Assembly: GCF_004341515.1 (NCBI RefSeq)
Contig: NZ_SLZF01000001.1
Location: 372,001 to 436,000, forward strand
Source: Allobosea sp. BK604
GTDB lineage: Bacteria; Pseudomonadota; Alphaproteobacteria; Rhizobiales; Beijerinckiaceae
DNA: 64,000 nucleotides
Direction: 5' to 3'
Below are positions 52,501 through 59,761 of this stretch, piece after piece (the first letter of the stretch is position 1; each line of letters begins with the position of its first letter). A program made the translations under genes and the position numbers. The notes under the pieces were generated by a model. That model did no database searches and was not told the origin of the DNA. It saw only the letters and a list, made by a program, of their open reading frames with translations.

Positions 52501-52632
52501 GGTATCGGTGATCAGGACACGGCGCCCCCGCCGTGTCCCGTCGAAAGCCGCGACATCCAGGCCCGCATGAGCGCCGCTCGCGGCGACGCGCATCAACGGC
52601 TGTCCGGCTTCGATCTTCTCACGGTTGTTCAT
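49507..52632 (-). CDS. Bifunctional glycosyltransferase, GT4-like plus GT2
   Basis: 1041 residues. N-terminal GT-B domain (about 35-430): RVLITDTDIYKTVGGGQSSY, VAFIGRRERRKGPDIF, LVVLPSRYDQFNLVVLEALRHG (GT4 E-x(7)-E region). A ~220-residue helical linker (LRQVRLRLGSAKRTLSGAQ and following) leads to a GT2 domain starting SVIVSLYNAESKLRTLL near residue 675, with VEVVLVDSASPTEEYEV, NRGIKLARAPYLTFLGADEG and YRKSIHERFGYYDEDFRAAG. A ~110-residue helical tail ends the protein. Two activities suggest addition of two consecutive sugars. Gap of 220 bases before HddA, with a TATAAT candidate. Confidence 0.87.
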   Translation of the reverse strand: MNNREKIEAGQPLMRVAASGAHAGLDVAAFDGTRRGRRVLITDTDIYKTVGGGQSSYRKLIEQSPENTYFYFLQDEPVSAPRPANAVGIPLERIYSANLRNLPAETLHLYWDYLKAWQLAAAVENALGACQFDVVDTPDYYTYGLFIRGALEAHGIRIGTVALALHGTISSALNDIWPHSSASSRRLAELRIRERLQYRSVDARYALSGPYAAEWERRTGLTARMIDPLHIIGATEPVQAPITGEKPDVAFIGRRERRKGPDIFADIAWCLDPASYRNAMLVGSEVVDPTGIGSAATIEAMARLRQVTLQSVEPWTPAQLSEFFRGRSLVVLPSRYDQFNLVVLEALRHGCPAFISRRAGAAGWIEEHYPELSDLVIDIDCSRSAADRIRTALADYDGTRRRIVDTLLARPMRADDRALEIMYEPLGNKDRAAVRSVAEFRHRFDNFNRPHRPNDRSLLGRARLVAAKNLPPEVKRNLRQVRLRLGSAKRTLSGAQPWQHALAPVKDLVTKALTKYADLDAASLVQIRSAAAVEGTRKRLLSLAERTDSDIVKKLGRVSSELGSIRVARAQITRDMARLELQRGGDLIAATYCLRVMRWLGKDQFDDLDFVAETLRGAGYVREAEAAEAMFGPEEHALERSRAILDEQYRRNLTKPDLPLALLDDRRPAGGSPKVSVIVSLYNAESKLRTLLDNISAQSLTRAGQVEVVLVDSASPTEEYEVFKAYCSERSLPIVFARSEKRETIQAAWNRGIKLARAPYLTFLGADEGMHPDCLSILVEALDRDPKVDWVMADSIVTEVDKAGIFNHDVMVYDRTGFDPSLIRLETCYLSWVAGVYRKSIHERFGYYDEDFRAAGDTEFKGRVLTHINTLHVPKRLGVFNNYPEERTTQNPRAEIEDLRAWYLHRTEAGIAYSYDAHPVAEAEELFRRALTYRKSYCYHYSTDFDLAAATAAYLNRRGESGAFAEAALRSSGRLLGAAKQTDELNLQLGPRKRQLQLMRMLLKLQDWERADQVEFGLPQRPHYNLFNDNRHEQHWWSWST

Positions 52633-52700
52633 ATGCTCGGGGAGCCCTTGTGCAAGTTGAATGTTTCGCGAGCGAGATGCGTGCTGTCCAAGTCAGGACG

Positions 52701-52706
52701 ATTATA
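52701..52706 (-). promoter_or_regulatory. Candidate -10 box upstream of the bifunctional glycosyltransferase
   Basis: A perfect TATAAT (minus strand) lies ~70 bases before the ATG at 52632 in otherwise G+C-rich DNA. No good -35 is seen at 17 bases; a TTGGGG with a 20-base spacer is the best. A TATTGCA direct repeat (52757-52763 and 52769-52775) lies further upstream and might bind a regulator. Confidence 0.3.
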
Positions 52707-52852
52707 TTCCCACGCGACCGCCCCCTCCCCAAGACTTTTTGGCGTGCACTGCAGCGTATTGCAACCATTATTGCATAGCTTAACCCGGAAGCGACCGCTC
52801 AACGGCCCTCCGCTACCCGGCAACGGACGCCGAAAATTAGATAGCTGCCTTA

Positions 52853-53845
52853 TCAGTTCTGCAACACGACCGAACCTTGCCGGTCCATATCGATCGGGAT
52901 CAAGAAGGCGGATTTCATCCGCTCGTTGAAAGCCGCCCTTTGCGCAGGCGGCACGACCATAAGCAGGAAGCCGCCGCCCCCGGCCCCGCAGAGCTTGCCG
53001 CCATAGGCGCCGGCAGCGATCGCAGCGTCGTAGAGCTCGTCGATCATCGGGTTCGAGACCTTGCTCGAAAGGCTACGCTTGATCATCCAGCCTTCGTGCA
53101 TCATGGCGCCGAAAGTCTTGAGCATCAGCTCGGGGTCGCTGCCCTCGAGCACCTCGACCGCTTGCCCGGTCAGCGCCAAGAGCTCGCTGAGCTCGCGATC
53201 GACCTTGCGCTGCTTGGTCAGCTCCATCTGCTCCTTCACCGTGGCCGAGGCCGAGCGCTGAATGCCGGTATAGATCAGCACCAGCGACGAGAGCAGAACA
53301 TTCTGGCTCTCGGAATGCATCTGCACCGGAGAGATGCGGATGCGGCCGTCGATGAAGTCGAAGCGGTTGAGGCCGCCGAAGGAGGCATGCAACTGGTCCT
53401 GCACGCCGACGCTGTCGCTGAGCAGCTCGCGCTCGGCATGGATCGCGGCCAGCCCGAGATCGAGCCGGGTTACCGGCTCCGCCTTCAACGCCTTGAGCAG
53501 GTTGATCAGGCCGACGGTGAAGGACGAGGAGCTGCCGAGCCCGCTGCTCGCCGGAAGATCGGCGATCACGCTCATGTCGAGCGCATCGTCGACGCTGTAA
53601 TACTTCAACACCTCCCGGATCACCGGATGCTGGATCTCGTCGAGCGTCTTAGTGTTCTCGAGGCGACTGTAGCTTAGGCGGTACTTGTAGTCGATGAAGG
53701 TCGCCAGGCGCAGAGCACTGATATAGATGTACTTATTGATGGCCATACCGACCACGGCACCGGGAAACCGCGAGAAATACTCGGGATAATCGGTGCCTCC
53801 GCCGAAGAAGCTGACGCGCAGAGGAGTCCGCGAAGTGATGAGCAT
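52853..53845 (-). CDS. hddA: D-glycero-alpha-D-manno-heptose 7-phosphate kinase
   Basis: 330 residues, GHMP kinase. Motif 1 TPLRVSFFGGGTDYPEYF, motif 2 DLPASSGLGSSSSFTVGL (ATP loop) and motif 3 GGKLCGAGGGGFLLM are complete. HPVIREVL and RISPVQM segments match HddA rather than galactokinase or mevalonate kinase. The enzyme makes D,D-heptose 1,7-bisphosphate for the GDP-heptose route. GmhA, HddC and GmhB are on the opposite strand at 55.1-58.3 kb. 63 bases separate it from the SDR gene upstream. Confidence 0.92.
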   Translation of the reverse strand: MLITSRTPLRVSFFGGGTDYPEYFSRFPGAVVGMAINKYIYISALRLATFIDYKYRLSYSRLENTKTLDEIQHPVIREVLKYYSVDDALDMSVIADLPASSGLGSSSSFTVGLINLLKALKAEPVTRLDLGLAAIHAERELLSDSVGVQDQLHASFGGLNRFDFIDGRIRISPVQMHSESQNVLLSSLVLIYTGIQRSASATVKEQMELTKQRKVDRELSELLALTGQAVEVLEGSDPELMLKTFGAMMHEGWMIKRSLSSKVSNPMIDELYDAAIAAGAYGGKLCGAGGGGFLLMVVPPAQRAAFNERMKSAFLIPIDMDRQGSVVLQN

Positions 53846-53908
53846 TGTGCGTTCCTGGCCCCGACGCAGGCGCGCCCGAAGCCGCGCACATCCTAGCTTC
53901 CCGGATGA

Positions 53909-54847
53909 TCAGACGTTCGAGAACTTGCTGTTTCGAATCATGTGGTAACCGCGGATCAGTTCCTGGATGCCGGCATCGAGCGAATGGTCAGGGGCCCAGC
54001 CGGTCGCCTCGATCTTGGCGTTGGATACGATGTAGTCGCGCTTGTCGGGATCCTCGCCGACCGGCGATTCCAGATAGGTAAACTGTGGGACGTAGCGTTT
54101 GATGCGCTCGCACAGCTCGATCTTCGACAGGTTCGCGTCCGATAGCCCAACGTTGAAGGCGTTGTTATTGTTCTTGTCGTAGCTCGCCAGCATGTGGCGG
54201 AACGCCTTCGAGACATCGCGCACATGGATGTAATTGCGCTTGAAGCTGCCCTCGAAGATCACCACGGCACGGTCGGTAACCGCGCGATAGGTGAAGTCGT
54301 TGACCAGCAGATCGATGCGCATCCGCGGGGCCATGCCGAACACGGTCGCGAGCCGCAAGGTGATGCCGTTGCCACTGTCGAGAACGGCCTTCTCGGCATC
54401 GCATTTCGTCGTGCCGTAGAGCGAGATCGGGTTGAGCGGCGTCTCCTCGGTGCAGAACGCGTCCTTGGCGCCGACGCCGTAACCCGAATTCGTCGTCGGA
54501 TAGATGATGCGCTGCGACGAGCTGAGCAGGTTCACCGCCAGGCGGACGGCATCGAGATTGGTCGTCGTCGCGTTCAGCGGGTCGAGCTTGCACAGCGGCG
54601 CTCCGACCAGAGCCGCAAGTGGGATCACGACGTCGGCGCGCGCGACCAGTGACTTCATCAGGCCTTCATCGCGCGCATCACCACGCACCGGCTCGAAATT
54701 TGGATCGGCGCACAGCTGTGCCAGCACGGTGTCGTTACGGTTATAAGTATCCAGCGCAATGACCTGATGCCCCTCGCGGAGCAAATCGGGGATGAGTATG
54801 CAGCCAATATAACCGGCCGCCCCGGTCACCAAAATACGCTGTGCCAT
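53909..54847 (-). CDS. NAD-dependent epimerase/dehydratase family SDR in heptose cluster
   Basis: 312 residues. RILVTGAAGYIGCILIP binds the cofactor; VVIPLAALVGAPLCKLDP, YPTTNSGYGVG and SLYGTTKCDAEKAV (Tyr/Lys) follow, then RLATVFGMAPRMRIDLLVN and FKRNYIHVRDV. The first Ser of the usual S-S-x-x-x-Y-G pattern is Thr-Thr-Asn-Ser here. It starts the minus-strand run and is divergent from GmhA, so it is likely a heptose-modifying enzyme (epimerase or reductase of GDP-heptose), which is inference. Confidence 0.82.
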   Translation of the reverse strand: MAQRILVTGAAGYIGCILIPDLLREGHQVIALDTYNRNDTVLAQLCADPNFEPVRGDARDEGLMKSLVARADVVIPLAALVGAPLCKLDPLNATTTNLDAVRLAVNLLSSSQRIIYPTTNSGYGVGAKDAFCTEETPLNPISLYGTTKCDAEKAVLDSGNGITLRLATVFGMAPRMRIDLLVNDFTYRAVTDRAVVIFEGSFKRNYIHVRDVSKAFRHMLASYDKNNNNAFNVGLSDANLSKIELCERIKRYVPQFTYLESPVGEDPDKRDYIVSNAKIEATGWAPDHSLDAGIQELIRGYHMIRNSKFSNV

Positions 54848-55057
54848 CTATAAAGCCTCGACCTTGAATCGTTCACGGCCAGCCATCGAGTCTGGTCCGC
54901 AGCGCACCGGCTCTTTAAACAAAGGGGGAAATGACCACAACCCCTCCGCCTTGGCTATCCCTCGGCCTTGACGGCACCCTTCAAGGGCGTTTAACCGGGC
55001 GCGCTGATGGGACGGCGAGTATGTCCGCGGCGTCCCGCGCTAGCGAAAGCAGTCACC
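54848..55057. promoter_or_regulatory. Divergent promoter region of the heptose genes
   Basis: 210 bases between the divergent SDR and GmhA genes. TTGACG at 54968-54973 followed 17 bases later by TTAACC is a weak candidate promoter toward gmhA, and its spacer holds an 11-bp palindrome CCCTTCAAGGG (54977-54987). Evidence is composition only. Confidence 0.25.
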
Positions 55058-55627
55058 GTGAGCATCCTGTCCTATCTTGAAGAGTCGCGCCGTGTCATCG
55101 CGGCCAGCGAGAGCCATCCCGGCGTCCAGGCGGTCGATGGAGCGGTCGCGCTGATCATTGAGGCGCTCGCCGCCGGCAAGGCCCTCTTGGTCTGCGGCAA
55201 TGGCGGCTCGGCCTCGGACGCCATGCACATCACCGGAGAGCTGGTCGGGCGCTTCCTGAAAGAGCGGAAGGCACTGAACTGCATCTGCCTGTCCAGCAAT
55301 GCCAGCGTCCTGACCGCTTGGTCGAACGACTATTCGTTCGAGACCGTGTTTTCGCGCCAGGTCGAGGCCTACGGCCAAGCTGGCGGCGTCGTGCTCGGCC
55401 TCAGCACCTCCGGTAATTCCGCCAACATCATCAAGGCGTTCGAGACCGCCCATGCGCTCGGCATGAAGACGATTGGCCTCACCGGCGAGGGCGGTGGCGC
55501 CATGGCCGCCCATAGCGACGTGCTGGTCGACGTACCCTCGCGCTCGACGCCGCTGATCCAGCAGGTCCATATCGTCCTCTACCATTATATCTGCGAGCAC
55601 GTTGAAGCCGCCATGCTTGGACGATGA
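55058..55627 (+). CDS. gmhA: Sedoheptulose 7-phosphate isomerase
   Basis: 189 residues from GTG at 55058, which fits GmhA length; an ATG at 55007 would add 17 unrelated residues. SIS-domain isomerase: LLVCGNGGSASDAMHITGEL, CICLSSNASVLTAWSND, VLGLSTSGNSANIIKAF and QQVHIVLYHYICEHVE (the catalytic Glu/His). It converts sedoheptulose 7-phosphate to D-glycero-D-manno-heptose 7-phosphate. Four-base overlap with the next gene. First gene of a plus-strand run of six. Confidence 0.94.
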   Translation: MSILSYLEESRRVIAASESHPGVQAVDGAVALIIEALAAGKALLVCGNGGSASDAMHITGELVGRFLKERKALNCICLSSNASVLTAWSNDYSFETVFSRQVEAYGQAGGVVLGLSTSGNSANIIKAFETAHALGMKTIGLTGEGGGAMAAHSDVLVDVPSRSTPLIQQVHIVLYHYICEHVEAAMLGR

Positions 55628-56397
55628 CGCTGACGGACGCCACGCACGCCAAGGCCGCAGCCACTCCGGTGGAGAATGTCACCGCCGTCATTCTCGCCGG
55701 CGGACAGGGCACCCGCATCCGCGCTCTCTTCCCCGACGTGCCGAAGCCCCTGATCCCGGTGGCCGGCCGGCCCTTCCTCGACTGGCTCACCGCCTATCTT
55801 GCGGCGGCGGGCTTGCGCAGCTTCGTCTATTCTACCGGCTACAAGGGCAGCCAGATCGCGGATTGGTGCCGCAACGGCGCCTTTCCCGATTGCCGTCGCA
55901 TCAGCGTCTATGAGGACCAGCCGCTCGGGACAGGCGGCGGCCTGCTCAACTGCGTCGACGATGCCGCCGACTGGCTCCTCGTCGCCAACGGCGACGGACT
56001 GTGCATGACCGGCATCGACGCGCTCCTTGCCCTGCGCCACGAACCTGAGGTCGATGGTGGATTGATCGGCGTGCATGTCGCCGATACCTCGCCCTATGGC
56101 AGCCTCGACAGCGACGAGGCAGGTCGCCTGCTGCGCTTCCGCGAAAAGCAGCCGGGGACCGGCTATGTCAACAGCGGCATCTACCTGTTTCGCAAGTCGA
56201 TCCTCGAACCGCTACGCCGGCAGGGAGCATCCAGCCTGGAACGGGATCTCATCCCCGAAATGCTTGCAGCAGGCCGAACGCTCAAGGTTGTGCGCTGCGC
56301 CGAAGCGCCGTTCATCGATATCGGCACGCCCGAGGCGGTCGCGCGGGCGGACGAATTCGTCTTGACCCACCTCGCCCAGCTGCGCCACGCCCCATAG
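55624..56397 (+). CDS. hddC: D-glycero-alpha-D-manno-heptose 1-phosphate guanylyltransferase
   Basis: 257 residues. Nucleotidyltransferase with AVILAGGQGTRIRALFPDVPKPLIPV (short of the full stretch, key G-G-x-G-T-R and K-P), VYEDQPLGTGGGLL, LLVANGDGL and FREKQPGTGYVNSGIYLF. This set with GmhA before it and GmhB and HddA nearby identifies it as HddC, making GDP-D-glycero-alpha-D-manno-heptose; a related MurNAc-1-P or glucose-1-P enzyme is less likely in this context. Confidence 0.88.
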   Translation: MTLTDATHAKAAATPVENVTAVILAGGQGTRIRALFPDVPKPLIPVAGRPFLDWLTAYLAAAGLRSFVYSTGYKGSQIADWCRNGAFPDCRRISVYEDQPLGTGGGLLNCVDDAADWLLVANGDGLCMTGIDALLALRHEPEVDGGLIGVHVADTSPYGSLDSDEAGRLLRFREKQPGTGYVNSGIYLFRKSILEPLRRQGASSLERDLIPEMLAAGRTLKVVRCAEAPFIDIGTPEAVARADEFVLTHLAQLRHAP

Positions 56398-56464
56398 CAA
56401 GAGCCGGATCGTCGCGGACATCCGCCCACGGCGCGTGCAGAGCATGAACAAGGTTTCCGATCGA

Positions 56465-57631
56465 ATGAAAAGCGCCGTCTGGTTCTGGGGAACGGGAGGC
56501 GCCGGCTCGCGGGTCATGATCCGGGTTGCGGGTCGCCTTGCCGAGACCTTCGGAGCCCCCGCAACCGCCTTGCTGATTCATCGCGACAACGATTTCCTCG
56601 CTGCAGGCAGGGCTGCGGGATATTCCGTCTTCACGGTCTCTGGTGCAGCCGGGCACGGCGCCAAGCTGCGCCTGCTGCTCTCCGCGCCATGGCGAGCTCT
56701 ACGCCTGTTCGTTGCGCTGCTGAGCCATCGCCCCCGGGTCGTCATCATTCCGATGAATTTTGCCCTTGCCTGCCCGCTGGCTCTGATCCCACGCCTGCTC
56801 GGCTGCAAGCTCATCTATTTCGTCCATGATGCGGAGCCTCACTCCGGCGATTTCGCACCTGGCTGGCAGCGCATGACCCAGCGCTGGCTGATCGCGCGGT
56901 CGCAGCGCGTCGTGGCCATGTCCAGGCATGTCGCCGAGCGGCTGCTCGAGCTCCATCCTGACCTTTCGCCGGGGTGCCTGGATGTCGTGCCTCTGCACAT
57001 GCTCGCCCGCTCGCCAAGGCGGGGCGGCAGGCCCAATCCCGACGGTCCGTTGCGCTTTCTCTTCGTTGGCCGCCTGCTCCACTACAAGGGGCTCGACCTG
57101 CTTGCCCAGGCCCTCGCCCTGCTGCCGCCAGATGCCGATTGGCGGCTGACAATCGCCGGCGACGGGCCGCAGCGCGAGCAGGTCCTCTCCTGGTTCGGCG
57201 GGATGGCCAATGTCGACCTGACGCGGTTGCGCTGGCTTGAGGAGGATGAGATCGAGAGCCTGATCGACAGCCACGACATCATGATCTGCCCCTATCGCGA
57301 TGCGAGCCAGTCCGGTTCCATTGTCGAGGCGCTCTATGCCGGCATGCCGAGCCTGGTTACGCCATCCGGCGCGCTAACAGAGCAAATCAACCATGGCTCG
57401 GCCGGCTGGATCACCGCAGCCGCCACGCCGGAAGCGATCGCAGCGACCCTCTCCGGCTGCATCGCGGAACGCGATGGCTATGCCGAACGCTCCGCTGCGG
57501 CCGCCGCCTTCGCCCAGGCCGAGCTGGCGGGCAATGCCTGGTCGGAGATCCTCGCCAAGACGTTCGCACCGCGGGAGGTGGGAGGGGCTTCCGCGCCCGC
57601 TCCCGAAGCGTCCGGGACCGACCGGAATTGA
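56465..57631 (+). CDS. Family 4 glycosyltransferase
   Basis: About 388 residues from ATG at 56465 (ATG 56435 and 56444 also in frame). GT-B fold: WFWGTGGAGSRVMIRVAGRL at the N-terminus, LIYFVHDAEPHSGD, VVAMSRHVAERLLEL in the acceptor domain, then FLFVGRLLHYKGLDLLAQAL, LTIAGDGPQREQV and CPYRDASQSGSIVEALYAGMP (retaining GT4 nucleotide-sugar site). Likely a heptosyl- or mannosyltransferase, given its place between HddC and GmhB. Stop overlaps a TTG of the next frame. Confidence 0.88.
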   Translation: MKSAVWFWGTGGAGSRVMIRVAGRLAETFGAPATALLIHRDNDFLAAGRAAGYSVFTVSGAAGHGAKLRLLLSAPWRALRLFVALLSHRPRVVIIPMNFALACPLALIPRLLGCKLIYFVHDAEPHSGDFAPGWQRMTQRWLIARSQRVVAMSRHVAERLLELHPDLSPGCLDVVPLHMLARSPRRGGRPNPDGPLRFLFVGRLLHYKGLDLLAQALALLPPDADWRLTIAGDGPQREQVLSWFGGMANVDLTRLRWLEEDEIESLIDSHDIMICPYRDASQSGSIVEALYAGMPSLVTPSGALTEQINHGSAGWITAAATPEAIAATLSGCIAERDGYAERSAAAAAFAQAELAGNAWSEILAKTFAPREVGGASAPAPEASGTDRN

Positions 57632-57642
57632 GGACGCAGCCC

Positions 57643-58302
57643 GTGAATCAATTGCACCTTATCGACGGAATCGGCCTTTGGGCGGAGCGTCGAACCCTGA
57701 ACGAGCTGGCGCACAAGCCTGCCTTGTTTCTCGACCGCGACGGCGTCATCGTCGAGGAAACCCACTATCTCGGTCGCGTCGAGGACGTCGCCATGGTTCC
57801 TGGTGTCGCCGAAGCGGTGGCCAAGGCGAATGCCCGCTCGGTTCCCGTCATCCTGGTCACGAACCAGGCGGGCATCGCACGGGGATTTTATGGCTGGGAG
57901 GATTTCGGCAAGGTCCAGGCGGCGATCTGTGCCGCGCTTGCCGAGGTCGGTGCCGAGCTCGACCTCGTGCTGGCGTGCGGTTACCACAATGTCGGGTCTG
58001 GCCCGCTCGCCGTGGCCGACCATCCCTGGCGCAAACCCAATGACGGCATGCTCGCCTACGCGGCCGAGCAGCATGCGATCGCATTGGAACGGTCCTGGAT
58101 CATCGGCGACAAGCTATCGGACATCTCGGCAGGAGCACAGGCGGGCCTCGCCGGCGGTTTCCTGGTACGGACCGGGCATGGTGCGGCCGAGATCAAGGCC
58201 CTGGCGGACCAGGCGCCGGCATGGCGAAAGCCCTTCTCCGTCGGCGTTCGCGAGAATGCGGCCGTGGCGATCGAGGAACTGCTGGCGAGCGGGCGGCTGT
58301 GA
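57643..58302 (+). CDS. gmhB: D,D-heptose 1,7-bisphosphate phosphatase (HAD-IIIA) with altered zinc site
   Basis: About 219 residues from GTG at 57643, preceded by GAGGA at eight bases; TTG 57628 is in frame. HAD motifs ALFLDRDGVIVEE (nucleophile Asp and D-x-D), VILVTNQAGIARGFY, KPNDGM and WIIGDKLSDISAG are intact. In canonical GmhB a zinc loop has C-x-H then C-x-C-R-K-P. Here CGYH is kept but the second pair reads H-P-W-R-K-P, so two Cys ligands are lost. It removes the C7 phosphate before HddC acts. The last ~35 residues are additional. Confidence 0.88.
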   Translation: MNQLHLIDGIGLWAERRTLNELAHKPALFLDRDGVIVEETHYLGRVEDVAMVPGVAEAVAKANARSVPVILVTNQAGIARGFYGWEDFGKVQAAICAALAEVGAELDLVLACGYHNVGSGPLAVADHPWRKPNDGMLAYAAEQHAIALERSWIIGDKLSDISAGAQAGLAGGFLVRTGHGAAEIKALADQAPAWRKPFSVGVRENAAVAIEELLASGRL

Positions 58303-58423
58303 TGGCATGCTTTCAGGGCCCGGTCCGGTCGAACGCCTCGCGAACGGCCAATCATGGTGGCGCCGCACAGGCTCGCCTTCGAAAGCCCGGAGCCGGCAAG
58401 GCCGGCGCTGCAGGTCCCTTGTG

Positions 58424-59761
58424 ATGTCAGAACAAGCGCCCGCGCGTCTCCTGATCGTCGACCAGTCGCTGCGAGATCTGGTCGGGCATCACTTCGAATA
58501 TGATCTCGCTGTTGCCCAAAGCGCCGCCCAACACCACCTGTCCGCCTCGGTCTTGGCGCATGAGAGCTTCGACCATTTCGCGGCATTTGGATCGATATCG
58601 GCAATCCCCTGGTTCAGCCAGACTTTCTACGATGCCGACAAGTCGCCTTTCTTCCGCATGGCGCGCGGTCTGGCGATCAGGCTGCCCTCGACGGTGCGCG
58701 CGCCACTCATCGCCCTTGCCTCCCCGCTGCTGCGTCGGCAGCGCACGGCCGCGCCTGCCGCCTTGCCGGTCTTTGGCGAAGCGCTGAAATCCTATCTGAT
58801 CCGGGAAGCTTTCCAGCGGCACGACCATGTGCTGATCCACACCGTCAGCATGGCGGAACTCAATTCCGCCCTGGCCGCGCTTGCCGGCTGGAGCGCTGGG
58901 CCCAAGCTCCATGTCGTGCTTCGGCGGGACGCGGACGAACCCGGCATCAGGTCCGGCCACTGGGCCACTGCCGCGGACGCCTTCGCCCGCGTCGAGGGCG
59001 ACGCGGCCCTAGCGGAACGCGTGGCATTCTACACCGATAGTACGAGCCTTTCCGCACAGTATAGCGAGATCGCACCAGGGATCGCCTTCCGGGTCCTGCC
59101 CGTACCGTACCCGCCATCGGAGCCTGCCCTGCTCGGACAGGACAGGAAGCCAGGCCCGCTGCGGATAACCTATGTCGGCGACGCGCGCCTGGAGAAGGGT
59201 TACCATCTCCTGCCCGGCCTGATGGCCGAGTTGGGCACGACCTTGCTCGACGGCAGGACAGCCCGGCTCGTTGCGCAATCGAACGCCGCCATGAGCATGG
59301 AAGACCAGCCGATCATCCGCGCAAGGAAAGGGCTCGCGCGCTATCCGGCCAGCCAGGTCGAGCTGATCGTCAATCCGCTAAGCGTCAGCGATTTCAATGC
59401 GCTGCTGGCGCAAGCAGACATCGTTATCTTTCCCTATGACGCCGAGAAGTATCGGCGCAGAAGCTCCGGCATCCTCGTTCAGGCCCTCGCGGCCGGCAAA
59501 CCGGTAGTGGTACCGGCGCAGACTTGGCTTGCCGATTCCGCTCCGCCAGGCGCAGCTGTCCAATTCTCCACTTCGGATGAGTTTAACCGGGCCGTCGCGA
59601 TCGCGATCGAATCCTACGCGTCGCTCTCCGATGTTGCGCAACGCCAAGCGCAGATTTGGCGAGATTTCCATACCGGATCCAATCTCGTCAAAGCCCTCTG
59701 TGAAAGCGCTGAGTTGGCCGGCCAAGTCGAGCCTCGTCGCACCAGGTTCGAAATTTCATGA
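58424..59761 (+). CDS. Glycosyltransferase, GT-B fold
   Basis: 445 residues from ATG at 58424; the open frame further left is a shadow of gmhB. LLIVDQSLRDLVGHHFEYDL begins the protein, HVVLRRDADEPGIRSGHW lies mid-way, and the C-terminal half has LRITYVGDARLEKGYHLL, LARYPASQVELIVNP and SSGILVQALAAGKPVVVPA (GT4-like with the usual Glu region altered to R-S-S-G). Acceptor and donor are unknown. It is ATGA-coupled to the next glycosyltransferase. 121 non-coding bases precede it. Confidence 0.8.
   Translation: MSEQAPARLLIVDQSLRDLVGHHFEYDLAVAQSAAQHHLSASVLAHESFDHFAAFGSISAIPWFSQTFYDADKSPFFRMARGLAIRLPSTVRAPLIALASPLLRRQRTAAPAALPVFGEALKSYLIREAFQRHDHVLIHTVSMAELNSALAALAGWSAGPKLHVVLRRDADEPGIRSGHWATAADAFARVEGDAALAERVAFYTDSTSLSAQYSEIAPGIAFRVLPVPYPPSEPALLGQDRKPGPLRITYVGDARLEKGYHLLPGLMAELGTTLLDGRTARLVAQSNAAMSMEDQPIIRARKGLARYPASQVELIVNPLSVSDFNALLAQADIVIFPYDAEKYRRRSSGILVQALAAGKPVVVPAQTWLADSAPPGAAVQFSTSDEFNRAVAIAIESYASLSDVAQRQAQIWRDFHTGSNLVKALCESAELAGQVEPRRTRFEIS

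Noticed and set aside
54968..54996. Firm promoter call before gmhA
   Set aside because: TTGACG is acceptable but the -10 (TTAACC) is poor, so only the region, not a precise promoter, is listed.
57803..58423. Extension of the glycosyltransferase frame through gmhB
   Set aside because: It is Arg/Ser-rich shadow sequence; the conserved protein begins at 58424.
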